Origin: Fen-999 sp044220545 | GTDB lineage: Bacteria > Pseudomonadota > Gammaproteobacteria > Burkholderiales > Rhodocyclaceae | Direction: 5' to 3' | Assembly: GCA_044220545.1 (NCBI GenBank) | Contig: JBGAQX010000007.1 | Span: 80,225-144,224, forward strand | Length of the DNA: 64,000 bases | Part shown: one piece after another, positions 1 to 8,346 of the stretch | How positions within the stretch are numbered: the stretch's first letter is position 1 | How the letters are laid out: the number at the start of each line of letters is the position of its first letter | Program-made: the position numbers and the translations under genes | Notes under the pieces: model-generated | What the model was told of the DNA's origin: nothing | The model's input: the letters and a program-made list of their open reading frames with translations, nothing else | Databases searched by the model: none

Positions 1-833
1 TGGTCGACGAGATGGCCCGCAACCCGGACAACTACACCATGGCGGGGCGCGAAGCGGAGCTGACGGTGTTTTTTGCCGACATCCGGGGTTTCACTTCGAT
101 TTCCGAGGGCATGCCCGCGGACCAACTGGCCGCATTGATGAACGAGTACCTGGACGCCATGACCGCGATCATCCGGCGTCAGCGCGGCACGCTGGACAAA
201 TATATTGGCGATGCCATCATGGCATTCTGGGGCGCGCCCGTCGACGATCCGCGGCATGCCCGACACGCGGTGTTGAGCGCACTGGAGATGCAAGCGGAAC
301 TGGTCAAGCTCAATCCGCGGCTGGTCGCCCGGGGATGGCCGGAGCTGAAAGTCGGCATAGGCGTCAATACCGGGCCGATGAAGGTCGGCGACATGGGCTC
401 GCGGGTGCGCAAGGCCTACACTGTGCTCGGCGACGCCGTGAACCTGGCTTCGCGCCTCGAAGGCATCACGAAACAGTACGGGGTCGGTATCATCGTCGGC
501 GAGCGAACGCGGGAGATGCTGGGCAAGGAAATCGTCTTTCGCGAACTGGATCGGGTGCGTGTCATGGGCAAGGACGAGCCGGTGGCGATCTACGAGCCGA
601 TCGGCCTTGAGGGACAAGTTGGCAAGGAGCGGCACGATGAACTCAGATTATGGAGCCAGGCACTGCGCGCCTACCGCGCCCAGGATTGGGAGCAGGCGGA
701 GCTTGCCTTGCTGAATCTGTCCCGTCTCGCTCCTCAGCCGCTCTACACCATTTTTGGCGAACGGATCGCTCGTTGCCGCAAGTCGCCGCCGGGTGACGGC
801 TGGGACGGCGTATGGGTGTTCGACAGCAAATGA
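1..833 (+). CDS. Adenylate/guanylate cyclase, C-terminal catalytic part (5' end outside window)
   Basis: Class III nucleotide cyclase catalytic domain, which makes cyclic nucleotide from NTP. The reading frame is open from base 3, so the gene begins upstream; family members with this architecture usually carry CHASE2 and transmembrane segments before the catalytic domain, but that part is not visible. Metal-binding aspartates lie in FFADIRGFTS and in IGDAIMAFWG, and the transition-state region is YTVLGDAVNLASR, typical of bacterial adenylate cyclases. About 70 residues of helical tail follow the domain. It is followed 19 nt later by a cyclic-nucleotide phosphodiesterase and then a cNMP-binding protein, which supports a cyclic-nucleotide circuit. 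cAMP rather than cGMP is inference. Confidence 0.9.
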   Translation, partial: VDEMARNPDNYTMAGREAELTVFFADIRGFTSISEGMPADQLAALMNEYLDAMTAIIRRQRGTLDKYIGDAIMAFWGAPVDDPRHARHAVLSALEMQAELVKLNPRLVARGWPELKVGIGVNTGPMKVGDMGSRVRKAYTVLGDAVNLASRLEGITKQYGVGIIVGERTREMLGKEIVFRELDRVRVMGKDEPVAIYEPIGLEGQVGKERHDELRLWSQALRAYRAQDWEQAELALLNLSRLAPQPLYTIFGERIARCRKSPPGDGWDGVWVFDSK

Positions 834-852
834 ATCCCTCGAGAGCGCCAAC

Positions 853-1620
853 ATGAAGGTTCGCATTCTTGGCTGTAGCGGCGGCATCGGCGGGCGTCAC
901 CTGCGCACCACCGCGATTCAGGTCGACCATGACATTCTCATCGACTGTGGTACCGGCGTCGGAGATCTGTCGATCGCCGATCTGGCGCAGATCAATCATG
1001 TGTTCCTGACGCATTCCCACCTGGATCATATCGCCAGCCTGCCGTTGCTGGTCGATACGGTGGGCGACATGCGTACCCGGCCGCTGACCGTGTATGCCAC
1101 CGACGCAACCCTGGAAATCATCCGCGCCCATGTCTTCAATTGGGCGATCTGGCCGGACTTCAGCGAGATTCCCAGTGTCGAGAAACCCTACCTGCGTTAT
1201 GAGGCGATCCGGCTGGGTACCGCTGTCGACATCGATGGCCGCCAGATCACCGCGCTGCCGGCCAATCACACCGTTCCGGCGGTAGGCTATCAATTGAGTT
1301 CGGGCAAGGCCAGCCTGGTTTTCTCCGGCGATACCGGACCGTGCCCGGAATTCTGGGTGGCGGTCAACAAGATTCGCGACCTGCGCCATCTGATCATCGA
1401 AACCGCTTTCTCCAATCGCGAGCGGCGCCTGGCGACGATTTCCAAGCATCTTTGCCCCAGTATGCTGGCCGAGGAACTGGCCAATCTGGAACGACCGGCG
1501 GAGATCCATATCACCCATCTGAAGCCGGGGCAGATCGAACTGACGATGCAGGAAATCGAGGACGGCATCGGCGAATTCCGGCCAAGCATGCTCCAGAACA
1601 ACCAGGTTTTCGAGTTGTGA
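853..1620 (+). CDS. Class II 3',5'-cyclic-nucleotide phosphodiesterase (metallo-beta-lactamase fold)
   Basis: About 255 residues. The zinc-binding signature THSHLDH lies near residue 55, with further metal ligands in LPANHT, FSGDTG and ITHLKP, as in CpdP/PDE1-type phosphodiesterases. It probably hydrolyses the cyclic nucleotide made by the cyclase just upstream. The start at 853 (MKVRILGCSGG) is chosen because the metallo-hydrolase fold begins there; an in-frame ATG at 754 would overlap the cyclase by 80 bases. The next gene begins 13 nt after the stop, so the genes are likely co-transcribed. Confidence 0.82.
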   Translation: MKVRILGCSGGIGGRHLRTTAIQVDHDILIDCGTGVGDLSIADLAQINHVFLTHSHLDHIASLPLLVDTVGDMRTRPLTVYATDATLEIIRAHVFNWAIWPDFSEIPSVEKPYLRYEAIRLGTAVDIDGRQITALPANHTVPAVGYQLSSGKASLVFSGDTGPCPEFWVAVNKIRDLRHLIIETAFSNRERRLATISKHLCPSMLAEELANLERPAEIHITHLKPGQIELTMQEIEDGIGEFRPSMLQNNQVFEL

Positions 1621-1633
1621 GGCGGGCGACGCC

Positions 1634-2710
1634 ATGACCGTTGACAGTCTCCTTGTCGAGAAGCTGGGTCGGCTGCACCCGCTGGCTTCGCTCGCACCGA
1701 CGGCCCTGCGCCAGCTGGCGCCGCTTTGCCGCATCGAACGAGTGGCGAGAAACCTCGATCCGTTTTGTCTGCGCGACTGGACCGGCAAGGCGATCTTTCT
1801 CTTCAAGGGGGAGCTGAAGGTTGATTTCGCCGACGGCGGCATGTCGGTGCTGGTCGGCGGCGCGGGAGAAGCCTTGCTGCCGCTGGGCGGTTGTGGCCTC
1901 CAGCCGGTGGCGGCGAAGACCATTACCGATGTCGAGCTGCTCTACTTTGACGAGGACACGCTGGATATCGTTCTCACCTGGGATCAAATCATGGCGCCGG
2001 GCCCCGCGCCGTCGAGGGTCGAGGCGGAGAACGGTGACTGGCGCACCATGTCGGGTGTTTTTGCCGTCCAGAATCTCACCCAGGGCGCGTTCGCCGCCCT
2101 GCCGCCCGCGCATGTGCGCACCCTGTTCGAGCGTTTCCAGCGAGTGAAGGTTTCGCGCGGCGAGGTGGTGGTGCGCGAGGGCGACGTCGGCGATCACTAC
2201 TACCTGATCGAACAGGGGCGCTGTGTCGTGACGCGCGAGGTGGCGGGCAGCCAGGTCGAGCTCGGCGAACTGGCGGCGGGCGATGCCTTCGGCGAGGAAG
2301 CCCTGGTGGCCGAGACTGTGCGCAATGCCACCGTGACCATGAAGACCGGCGGTGTGCTGCTCCGGTTGGCCAAGTCCGACTTCATCGACTTGTTGCGGGC
2401 GCCCCTCCTGCATCGGCTTGGTCCCGCCGCCGCCAAACAGAAGGCCGCCGCCGGCGCAATCTGGCTCGATGTGCGATTCCCGGCCGAATACCAGCACGAC
2501 GGCCTGCCCGGGGCGATCAACATTCCCCTCAACGAGGTACGCCAGGCGCTATCCATGCTCGACAAGGGCAAGGAGTACATCGCCTATTGTCAGACCGGGC
2601 GGCGCAGTTCCGCGGCCGCCTTTCTGCTCTCCCAGCGCGGTTTCGGCGCCTACCTGCTCGACGGCGGGTTGAAGGCGCTCGAATCCGCCCAGCAAAGGAA
2701 GACCACGTGA
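1634..2710 (+). CDS. Cyclic-nucleotide-binding protein fused to a rhodanese domain
   Basis: 358 residues. Residues 1-115 look like a degenerate cNMP-binding beta-barrel. Residues about 140-260 form a canonical one, with the phosphate-binding cassette GDAFGEEALVAETVRNATV. Residues about 275-355 form a rhodanese domain with the active loop CQTGRRS, whose cysteine can carry persulfide. There is no DNA-binding or enzymatic output domain, so the protein may act by binding a partner such as the ATPase encoded next; its stop codon overlaps that gene's GTG start. A cNMP sensor joined to a sulfur-transfer domain is notable in a sulfur oxidiser. The function is inference. Confidence 0.8.
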   Translation: MTVDSLLVEKLGRLHPLASLAPTALRQLAPLCRIERVARNLDPFCLRDWTGKAIFLFKGELKVDFADGGMSVLVGGAGEALLPLGGCGLQPVAAKTITDVELLYFDEDTLDIVLTWDQIMAPGPAPSRVEAENGDWRTMSGVFAVQNLTQGAFAALPPAHVRTLFERFQRVKVSRGEVVVREGDVGDHYYLIEQGRCVVTREVAGSQVELGELAAGDAFGEEALVAETVRNATVTMKTGGVLLRLAKSDFIDLLRAPLLHRLGPAAAKQKAAAGAIWLDVRFPAEYQHDGLPGAINIPLNEVRQALSMLDKGKEYIAYCQTGRRSSAAAFLLSQRGFGAYLLDGGLKALESAQQRKTT

Positions 2711-5073
2711 GCACGGCGGCGAACACACCGGACATGGCCGGACTGTCGGATATCGGCAGTCGGTTGATCTTCTTCAAGAACCTTCAGGCGGTGACCAACA
2801 AGGTTCATGCCACGGCCAATGTCGACGAGATCATGCTCGAACTCTCGCAGGATATCTGCGAGTTGTTCAATGCGGACCGCCTGACCATTTACTCGGTTAA
2901 TGACGACAAATCGGCCATCGTTTCCAAGTTGAAGACCGGTCTGAACTCCTTCAAGGATTTGCGACTGCCCATTTCCGATCAGAGCATCGCCGGCTATGTG
3001 GCGCTGAGCAGAAAGGTGATCAATATCCGCGATGTCTATGACGACGCGGAACTCAAGGCCATCAATCCGAATCTGCGTTTCCTGCAGGAGGTCGATCGGC
3101 GCACCGGCTATCGCACCAAGCAGATGCTGGTCAGCCCGATCGCCGACACCCTCAGTGGCGAGTTGTATGGCGTGGTGCAGATCATCAACAACAAGGCCGG
3201 CGTACCTTTCGCGGCGGTTGCCGAGGAGGGCGTCAAAGGCCTTTGCGAAACGCTGGCGATTGCCTTCACCCAGCGCAGCAAGCCGCAGCACGCGGCCAAG
3301 TCGAAGTACGACTATCTGGTGCTCGACGCCGTGATGTCGGCCCAGGAACTCGAGCTGGCGACGCGGTCGGCGCGGCGCAAGAACGTCGATGTCGAGGAGG
3401 TGCTGCTTACCGAGTTCCAGGTCACGCCGACGGCCATCGGCGAGGCGCTGGCCAAGTTTTTCAACGTGCCGTACGAGGCTTTTCAGACCGACCGCCTGCG
3501 GCCGTTGGAGTTGCTGAAAAATCTCAAGCGCGAGTACGTCGAGCAGAATCGTTGGCTACCCGTCGAAGATACCTCGCAAGGCGTGGTCATCCTGGCCATG
3601 GACCCGGAACAGGTGGGCAGCTCGGGCGTGGTGCAGAACATCTTTCCCAAGCGCAAGCTGGTCTTCCACGTCACCACGCGGCGCGAGTTCCAGCAGACCC
3701 TCGACCAATTGTTCAGCCCGAGCACCGGCGACGTTCATGTCGGCGACCTGCTGTCCGACCTGGAGGCCGGCGAGACCGAGCCCGAGGCTATTTCGGAAGA
3801 GGTGTCCGCCGCCGCCGACAACGAGCTGGTCAAGCTGGTCAACAAGGTCGTCGTCGATGCCTATCAGCAGGGTGCTTCCGACATCCACATCGAACCCGGC
3901 ATGGGCAAGGACAAGGTCCTGATCCGCTTCCGTCGCGACGGCACGCTGTTCAAGTACATCGAGATACCGGCCAGCTACCGAAATGCCATCGTCGCCCGCA
4001 TCAAGATCATGTGCGATCTCGATATTTCGGAAAAGCGGCGGCCACAGGACGGCAAGATCAAGTTCAAGCGTTTCGGCCCGCTGGACATCGAGTTGCGGGT
4101 GGCCACCATTCCTTCCGCCGGCGGTGTCGAGGACGTGGTGATGCGTATTCTCGCCGCCGGTGAACCGATCCCGCTGGAAAAACTGGGCGTGATGCCGGGC
4201 AATCTCGAGAAATTGAAGGCCTGCGTCAGCAAGCCGTACGGCATCTTCTTCGTTTGCGGCCCGACCGGCTCCGGCAAGACGACCACGCTGCATTCGGTGC
4301 TGGCATCGCTCAATACCCCGGATACCAAGATCTGGACCGCCGAGGACCCGGTGGAAATCACCCAGAAGGGCTTGCGCCAGGTACAGATCAACAAGAAGGC
4401 CGGCATCGACTTCGCCACCATCATGCGTTCCTTCCTGCGCGCCGATCCGGACATCATCATGGTCGGCGAAATGCGCGACAAGGAAACGACCTCGATCGGC
4501 ATCGAGGCGTCGCTGACCGGCCACCTGGTGTTCGCCACCCTGCATACCAACAGCGCGCCGGAATCCGTGGTGCGGCTGCTGGACATGGGCATGGACCCGT
4601 TCAACTTCGCCGACGCGTTGCTCGGCATCCTGGCGCAACGCCTTGCCAAGCGATTGTGCGGCAAGTGTCGTGAGGCCTACCGGCCGTCGGCCGACGAGAT
4701 GAAGCATTTCCTGGTCGAATACAGCGAAGAGTTGCAGGCGACCTCGCTGTTCAAGAAGGATGCCAAGTCCGCCATGGATGCCATCTACAAGCAGTGGCTC
4801 AAGGACTACGGCAAGGACGGTCATCTGACCCTGTACCGCCCCAAGGGTTGCGAGGCTTGCGGCAACACCGGTTACAAGGGGCGGATCGCCATTCATGAGT
4901 TGATGGTCGGCACCGACGAACTGAAGCGCTTGATTCAGGAGCACGCCCGCGTCGCCCAACTGCTGGTCCAGGCTCTGGAAGACGGCATGCGCACCCTGAA
5001 GCAGGATGGCATGGAGAAGGTGCTTCAGGGCATCACCGACATGAAGCAGGTTCGCGCCGTTTGTATCAAGTGA
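2707..5073 (+). CDS. GAF-domain type IV pilus/type II secretion assembly ATPase (PilB/GspE family)
   Basis: 788 residues from a GTG start that overlaps the previous stop (GTGA). Residues about 15-195 are a GAF domain. Residues about 200-340 are an MshEN/GspE N-terminal-like domain. The T2SSE ATPase core carries Walker A GPTGSGKTTT, the Asp box AEDPVE, Walker B DPDIIMVGEMRD and the His box TLHTNSA. A tetracysteine zinc site, CGKC with CEAC, lies near the C terminus. The ATPase powers pilus extension or secretion from the inner-membrane face. A GAF domain is not part of standard PilB, so ligand control of assembly is likely, in keeping with the neighbouring cyclic-nucleotide genes and the pilin 1.8 kb downstream. 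Confidence 0.88.
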   Translation: MSTAANTPDMAGLSDIGSRLIFFKNLQAVTNKVHATANVDEIMLELSQDICELFNADRLTIYSVNDDKSAIVSKLKTGLNSFKDLRLPISDQSIAGYVALSRKVINIRDVYDDAELKAINPNLRFLQEVDRRTGYRTKQMLVSPIADTLSGELYGVVQIINNKAGVPFAAVAEEGVKGLCETLAIAFTQRSKPQHAAKSKYDYLVLDAVMSAQELELATRSARRKNVDVEEVLLTEFQVTPTAIGEALAKFFNVPYEAFQTDRLRPLELLKNLKREYVEQNRWLPVEDTSQGVVILAMDPEQVGSSGVVQNIFPKRKLVFHVTTRREFQQTLDQLFSPSTGDVHVGDLLSDLEAGETEPEAISEEVSAAADNELVKLVNKVVVDAYQQGASDIHIEPGMGKDKVLIRFRRDGTLFKYIEIPASYRNAIVARIKIMCDLDISEKRRPQDGKIKFKRFGPLDIELRVATIPSAGGVEDVVMRILAAGEPIPLEKLGVMPGNLEKLKACVSKPYGIFFVCGPTGSGKTTTLHSVLASLNTPDTKIWTAEDPVEITQKGLRQVQINKKAGIDFATIMRSFLRADPDIIMVGEMRDKETTSIGIEASLTGHLVFATLHTNSAPESVVRLLDMGMDPFNFADALLGILAQRLAKRLCGKCREAYRPSADEMKHFLVEYSEELQATSLFKKDAKSAMDAIYKQWLKDYGKDGHLTLYRPKGCEACGNTGYKGRIAIHELMVGTDELKRLIQEHARVAQLLVQALEDGMRTLKQDGMEKVLQGITDMKQVRAVCIK

Positions 5074-5089
5074 TTCCGGGCAACCTGGC

Positions 5090-6721
5090 ATGGACACCGT
5101 AGAAGACCTCTTCCGCCGCCTCGACGAACTCAACGAGATCGGCGCCGCCTTGTCCAAGGAACGGGATATCGACCGTCTGCTGGAAAAGATCCTCCTGGCT
5201 GCCAGGGCGATCACCCATGCCGACGGCGGTACCCTGTACCGTGTTACCGAGGATGGCCGTGCCTTGCGCTTCGAGATCGTCCGGACCGGCTCGCTGAACA
5301 TCGCCCTGGGCGGAACAACCGGTAATGCCATCGATTTCCCCGATCTGCCGCTCGTCAATGAAAGCGGGCAGCCCAACAATTCGCTGGTCGCCGTCTACGC
5401 GGCGGCGCACGGCCAAACGGTCAATATCGCCGATGCCTATTGCGAGGCGGGTTTCGATTTCTCGGGGACGCGCCGCTTCGATCAGGGGACGGGTTATCGA
5501 TCCAAGTCTTTCCTGACGGTGCCGATGCGCAACCACGAGAACGAGATCATCGGCGTATTGCAGCTCATCAATGCCCTTGATCCGCTGACTGGCGACGTGA
5601 CGGTCTTTTCCACCGCCGATCAGCGCCTGGCCGAATCGCTGGCTTCGCAGGCCGCCATCGCCCTGACCAACCGGCAGTTGATCTCGCAGTTGGAAGAGCT
5701 GTTCGAAGCCTTCATCAGCCTGATCAACCTGGCGATCGACGAGAAGTCGCCCTACACCGGCGGCCACTGTCAGCGCGTACCGGTGCTGACCATGATGATC
5801 GCCGAAGCGGTGGACCGGACCGCGGAGGGGCCGCTGGCGGACTTCCGCATGACCGACAAGGACCGCTATGAGCTGAAGATCGCCGGCCTGCTGCACGATT
5901 GCGGCAAGGTGACCACACCGGTCCACGTCGTCGACAAGGCCACCAAGCTACAGACGATCTTCGACCGTATCCACCTCATCGATACCCGCTGGGAAGTGCT
6001 CAAGCGGGATGCGGAGATCCACTCGCTGCGCCAGCAGCTCGCCTTGCGCGAGCCGCGCGACGCGGCGGCCGAAGAGGCCATCCGGGCGAGTTGCGAGGCC
6101 GAGATGGCGTCGATCGAAGCGCATCGGTCATTCTTGCGCAAGGCCAACATCGGTGGCGAAGCGATGTCCGAGGTCGACCAGCAACGGGTGCGTGACATCG
6201 GCAGCCAGCGTCAGTGGCGCAATGTCGATGGAGTGATGGCTGACTTCCTGACCGCCGACGAGATCGAGAATCTATCGATTCGTGCCGGCACCCTGACCGC
6301 CGGCGAGCGCGAGATCATCAATCACCACATCGTCGCCACCATCGCCATGCTGGATAAACTGCCCTGGCCCCGGCACCTGACCAAGGTGCCGGAGTATGCC
6401 GGCGGCCACCACGAGCGCATGGACGGCAAGGGGTACCCGAAGGGGCTGACGCGCGAGCAGATGTCGATTCAGGCCCGGATCATGGGCATCGCCGACATCT
6501 TCGAGGCCCTGACGGCCCGCGATCGTCCCTACAAGAACGGCATGAAGCTCTCCCAGGCCATGGACATCCTGGCCAAGTTCGCCGCCGGTGGGCATATCGA
6601 TCGCCAGATCTTCGAAGTCTTTGTCCGGGAAGAGGTCTACCTCCGGTACGCGGAAAGATTCCTCGACCCGGGGCAGATCGACGCAACGTCGCCATTGACG
6701 CTTCTGGGCGGCGGTGAGTGA
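5090..6721 (+). CDS. GAF/HD-GYP domain protein, probable cyclic-di-GMP phosphodiesterase
   Basis: 543 residues. The N-terminal GAF domain spans about 1-195 and the HD-GYP domain about 210-525. Visible motifs are LLHDCGK, INHH, HHERMDGKGYP and ADIFEALTARDRPY, so the HD and GYP signatures are intact. About 120 residues, predicted helical and charged, are inserted between the HD motif and the HH motif; standard HD-GYP domains lack this. It starts 16 nt after the pilus ATPase and shares its GAF type, which suggests that the two read the same or related signals and set pilus activity together. c-di-GMP as substrate is from the family. Confidence 0.87.
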   Translation: MDTVEDLFRRLDELNEIGAALSKERDIDRLLEKILLAARAITHADGGTLYRVTEDGRALRFEIVRTGSLNIALGGTTGNAIDFPDLPLVNESGQPNNSLVAVYAAAHGQTVNIADAYCEAGFDFSGTRRFDQGTGYRSKSFLTVPMRNHENEIIGVLQLINALDPLTGDVTVFSTADQRLAESLASQAAIALTNRQLISQLEELFEAFISLINLAIDEKSPYTGGHCQRVPVLTMMIAEAVDRTAEGPLADFRMTDKDRYELKIAGLLHDCGKVTTPVHVVDKATKLQTIFDRIHLIDTRWEVLKRDAEIHSLRQQLALREPRDAAAEEAIRASCEAEMASIEAHRSFLRKANIGGEAMSEVDQQRVRDIGSQRQWRNVDGVMADFLTADEIENLSIRAGTLTAGEREIINHHIVATIAMLDKLPWPRHLTKVPEYAGGHHERMDGKGYPKGLTREQMSIQARIMGIADIFEALTARDRPYKNGMKLSQAMDILAKFAAGGHIDRQIFEVFVREEVYLRYAERFLDPGQIDATSPLTLLGGGE

Positions 6722-6795
6722 CGAAAACCGTCACATGCTGTCGTTCTTTGTTGGCGGCCGAGGCGACAAATGGCGAAAACTGCCTGTTTTTCGGG

Positions 6796-6812
6796 TGGCA
6801 CGGGGGTTGCTT
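6796..6812 (+). promoter_or_regulatory. Sigma-54 (RpoN) promoter of the pilin gene
   Basis: TGGCAC-N5-TTGCTT, with the -24 GG at 6797-6798 and the -12 GC at 6809-6810, fits the sigma-54 consensus and spacing exactly. It lies 45 bases before the pilin ATG. PilA genes in many Proteobacteria are RpoN/PilR dependent, so position and identity agree. Confidence 0.88.
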
Positions 6813-6856
6813 TAGATGTCGTGCGCACACTTGAGTGCCCTTTCCAGGAGATAGAC

Positions 6857-7372
6857 ATGAAAAAGATCCAACAAGGTTTTACCCTCATCGAACTGATGAT
6901 CGTTGTGGCGATCATCGGCATTCTGGCCGCCATCGCGCTGCCGGCTTATCAGGATTACACGGTTCGCGGCAAGGTCAGCGAGGCGCTGATTCAGGGTTCC
7001 TCCGCCAAGAGCATGGTCAGCGAGGCCTTCCAGTCCGATAGCGTGGCCGGTATTGCCGCCGCCGCCGCCGGTTGGGCGCTGAAGCCCGCCGCCGAGAAGC
7101 AGACCAAGTTCGTTGCCGACGTTGCCGTTGCCAATACTGGTGTTGTGACCGTTACCACCGCCGGCGCGACGTCGGGCCTGCCGACGGATGCGCAGGGCAA
7201 GACCATCGTCTTCACGCCCAACGTGCAGAAGGCCCTGCCGGTTGCCGGTGTCTCGGGTGCCATCGACTGGGCATGCGCCAGCGCGCTCAACGCCACGGCC
7301 ACCGCCCGCGGTCTTACCGGTGTCGTCGCCGGCAACATGCCGGTCAAGTACTCCCCCTCCGAGTGCCGTTGA
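6857..7372 (+). CDS. pilA: Type IV major pilin
   Basis: 171 residues. It has a short basic leader MKKIQQG, then the PilD cleavage/N-methylation site before F8, Glu5 of the mature protein in FTLIELMIV, and a hydrophobic N-terminal helix. A cysteine pair near the C terminus (WACAS and SECR) would close the D-loop. The start is fixed by the leader and by CCAGGAG 6 nt upstream; a longer frame opening at 6770 would bury the leader. The globular domain is alanine/threonine rich. It is transcribed from the sigma-54 promoter and followed by a strong terminator. It is the probable substrate of the PilB-like ATPase encoded upstream. Confidence 0.92.
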   Translation: MKKIQQGFTLIELMIVVAIIGILAAIALPAYQDYTVRGKVSEALIQGSSAKSMVSEAFQSDSVAGIAAAAAGWALKPAAEKQTKFVADVAVANTGVVTVTTAGATSGLPTDAQGKTIVFTPNVQKALPVAGVSGAIDWACASALNATATARGLTGVVAGNMPVKYSPSECR

Positions 7373-7409
7373 TCGGAGACGCTTGACAGCTTCTGTGTCT
7401 GATACGGGA

Positions 7410-7433
7410 AAGGCTGCTTCGGCAGCCTTTTTC
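7410..7433 (+). terminator. Rho-independent terminator after the pilin gene
   Basis: 8-bp stem AAGGCTGC/GCAGCCTT with a TTCG tetraloop, followed by a run of T. It lies 38 bases after the pilin stop and separates the highly expressed pilin message from the accessory gene. Confidence 0.88.
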
Positions 7434-7521
7434 GTTGTTGCATCGGTTGAACCCGGTGGTTGCCGCCGAGTCAAATGACGTTTCTGAATTGCCCCAACTT
7501 CTGACATCCGGATTTCCGACC

Positions 7522-8304
7522 ATGCCCTATCGCGTGCGCATGTTCGCGCTTCACCTGCTTTCCAGCATCGTGCTGCTGACGCTAATATTGGCAATCTTCT
7601 ATTTCGGCTGGTATTCCTGGCCCGGCTGGCATCTCGCCGGCGCCGAGTTTATTGTCGGCCTAATGTTGCTCGTAGACATCGGGGTTGGTCCCCTCGCCAC
7701 TCTGGTCGTCGCCAGTCCGACCAAGTCGCGCCGTAAACTACAGGCGGACATCGGCCTCATCGTCCTTGTACAGTTGGTAGCTCTGGGCTATGGCGCCAAC
7801 ACCCTCTGGGACGGCCGGCCGCTGTACTACGTGTTTTCGGGGGCTCAGGTCGATCTGGTGCCGGCGACGGCCATTGAGCGGGAAGACATCCGGGTTGCCC
7901 AGGAACGTGGTGTCGCGCTGGTCCCTGAGTGGTACTCATTGCCGCGCTGGGTCTGGGCCCGGGTGCCGGAAGACCCGACGGAGTTCAAGCAACTGCTGAT
8001 GGAAAGACTGCTGGTGGGCGGCGACGTGATCACCATGCCGCAGTACTTCCACCCGCTTGCAGAAGCTACTGCCGCCATGCGCGAGGCCTACCGACCCCCA
8101 GAGGTATTGTCAGGTGCCGGGGGAATGGACCAGGCTGAGTACTGGCGCCGCTTTGCGTTGCTTGGCAAGGCCGCGGGCGAGGTGGGCGTGCTTCCCGTAG
8201 CGGGTCGGCTGCGCGAAGGAGCAATGGTCTTCGATCGTTCCACAGGAGAGTTTCTGGCGTATTGGCCGATCAAAGTGCCCAAGTTGCAGGCGAAAGCCGA
8301 GTGA
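7522..8304 (+). CDS. TfpX/TfpZ-family type IV pilin accessory protein
   Basis: 260 residues. There are several hydrophobic helices in the first 110 residues (MFALHLLSSIVLLTLILAIF, then two more), followed by a soluble C-terminal region. This layout and the location next to a pilin gene match the TfpX/TfpZ accessory proteins of betaproteobacterial pilins, which aid stability or surface display of their cognate pilin. The start at 7522 is chosen because the next residues form the first membrane helix. The tail faces the convergent gene that ends at 8347. Confidence 0.75.
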   Translation: MPYRVRMFALHLLSSIVLLTLILAIFYFGWYSWPGWHLAGAEFIVGLMLLVDIGVGPLATLVVASPTKSRRKLQADIGLIVLVQLVALGYGANTLWDGRPLYYVFSGAQVDLVPATAIEREDIRVAQERGVALVPEWYSLPRWVWARVPEDPTEFKQLLMERLLVGGDVITMPQYFHPLAEATAAMREAYRPPEVLSGAGGMDQAEYWRRFALLGKAAGEVGVLPVAGRLREGAMVFDRSTGEFLAYWPIKVPKLQAKAE

Positions 8305-8346
8305 CTCGCCATTTCGCTCGCTATTGAACCGGTTGGTCGGACAACC

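Noticed and set aside
3556..5379. 607-codon minus-strand frame across the pilus ATPase and GAF/HD-GYP genes
   Set aside because: Antisense shadow of two clear plus-strand genes; no domain and no ribosome binding site.
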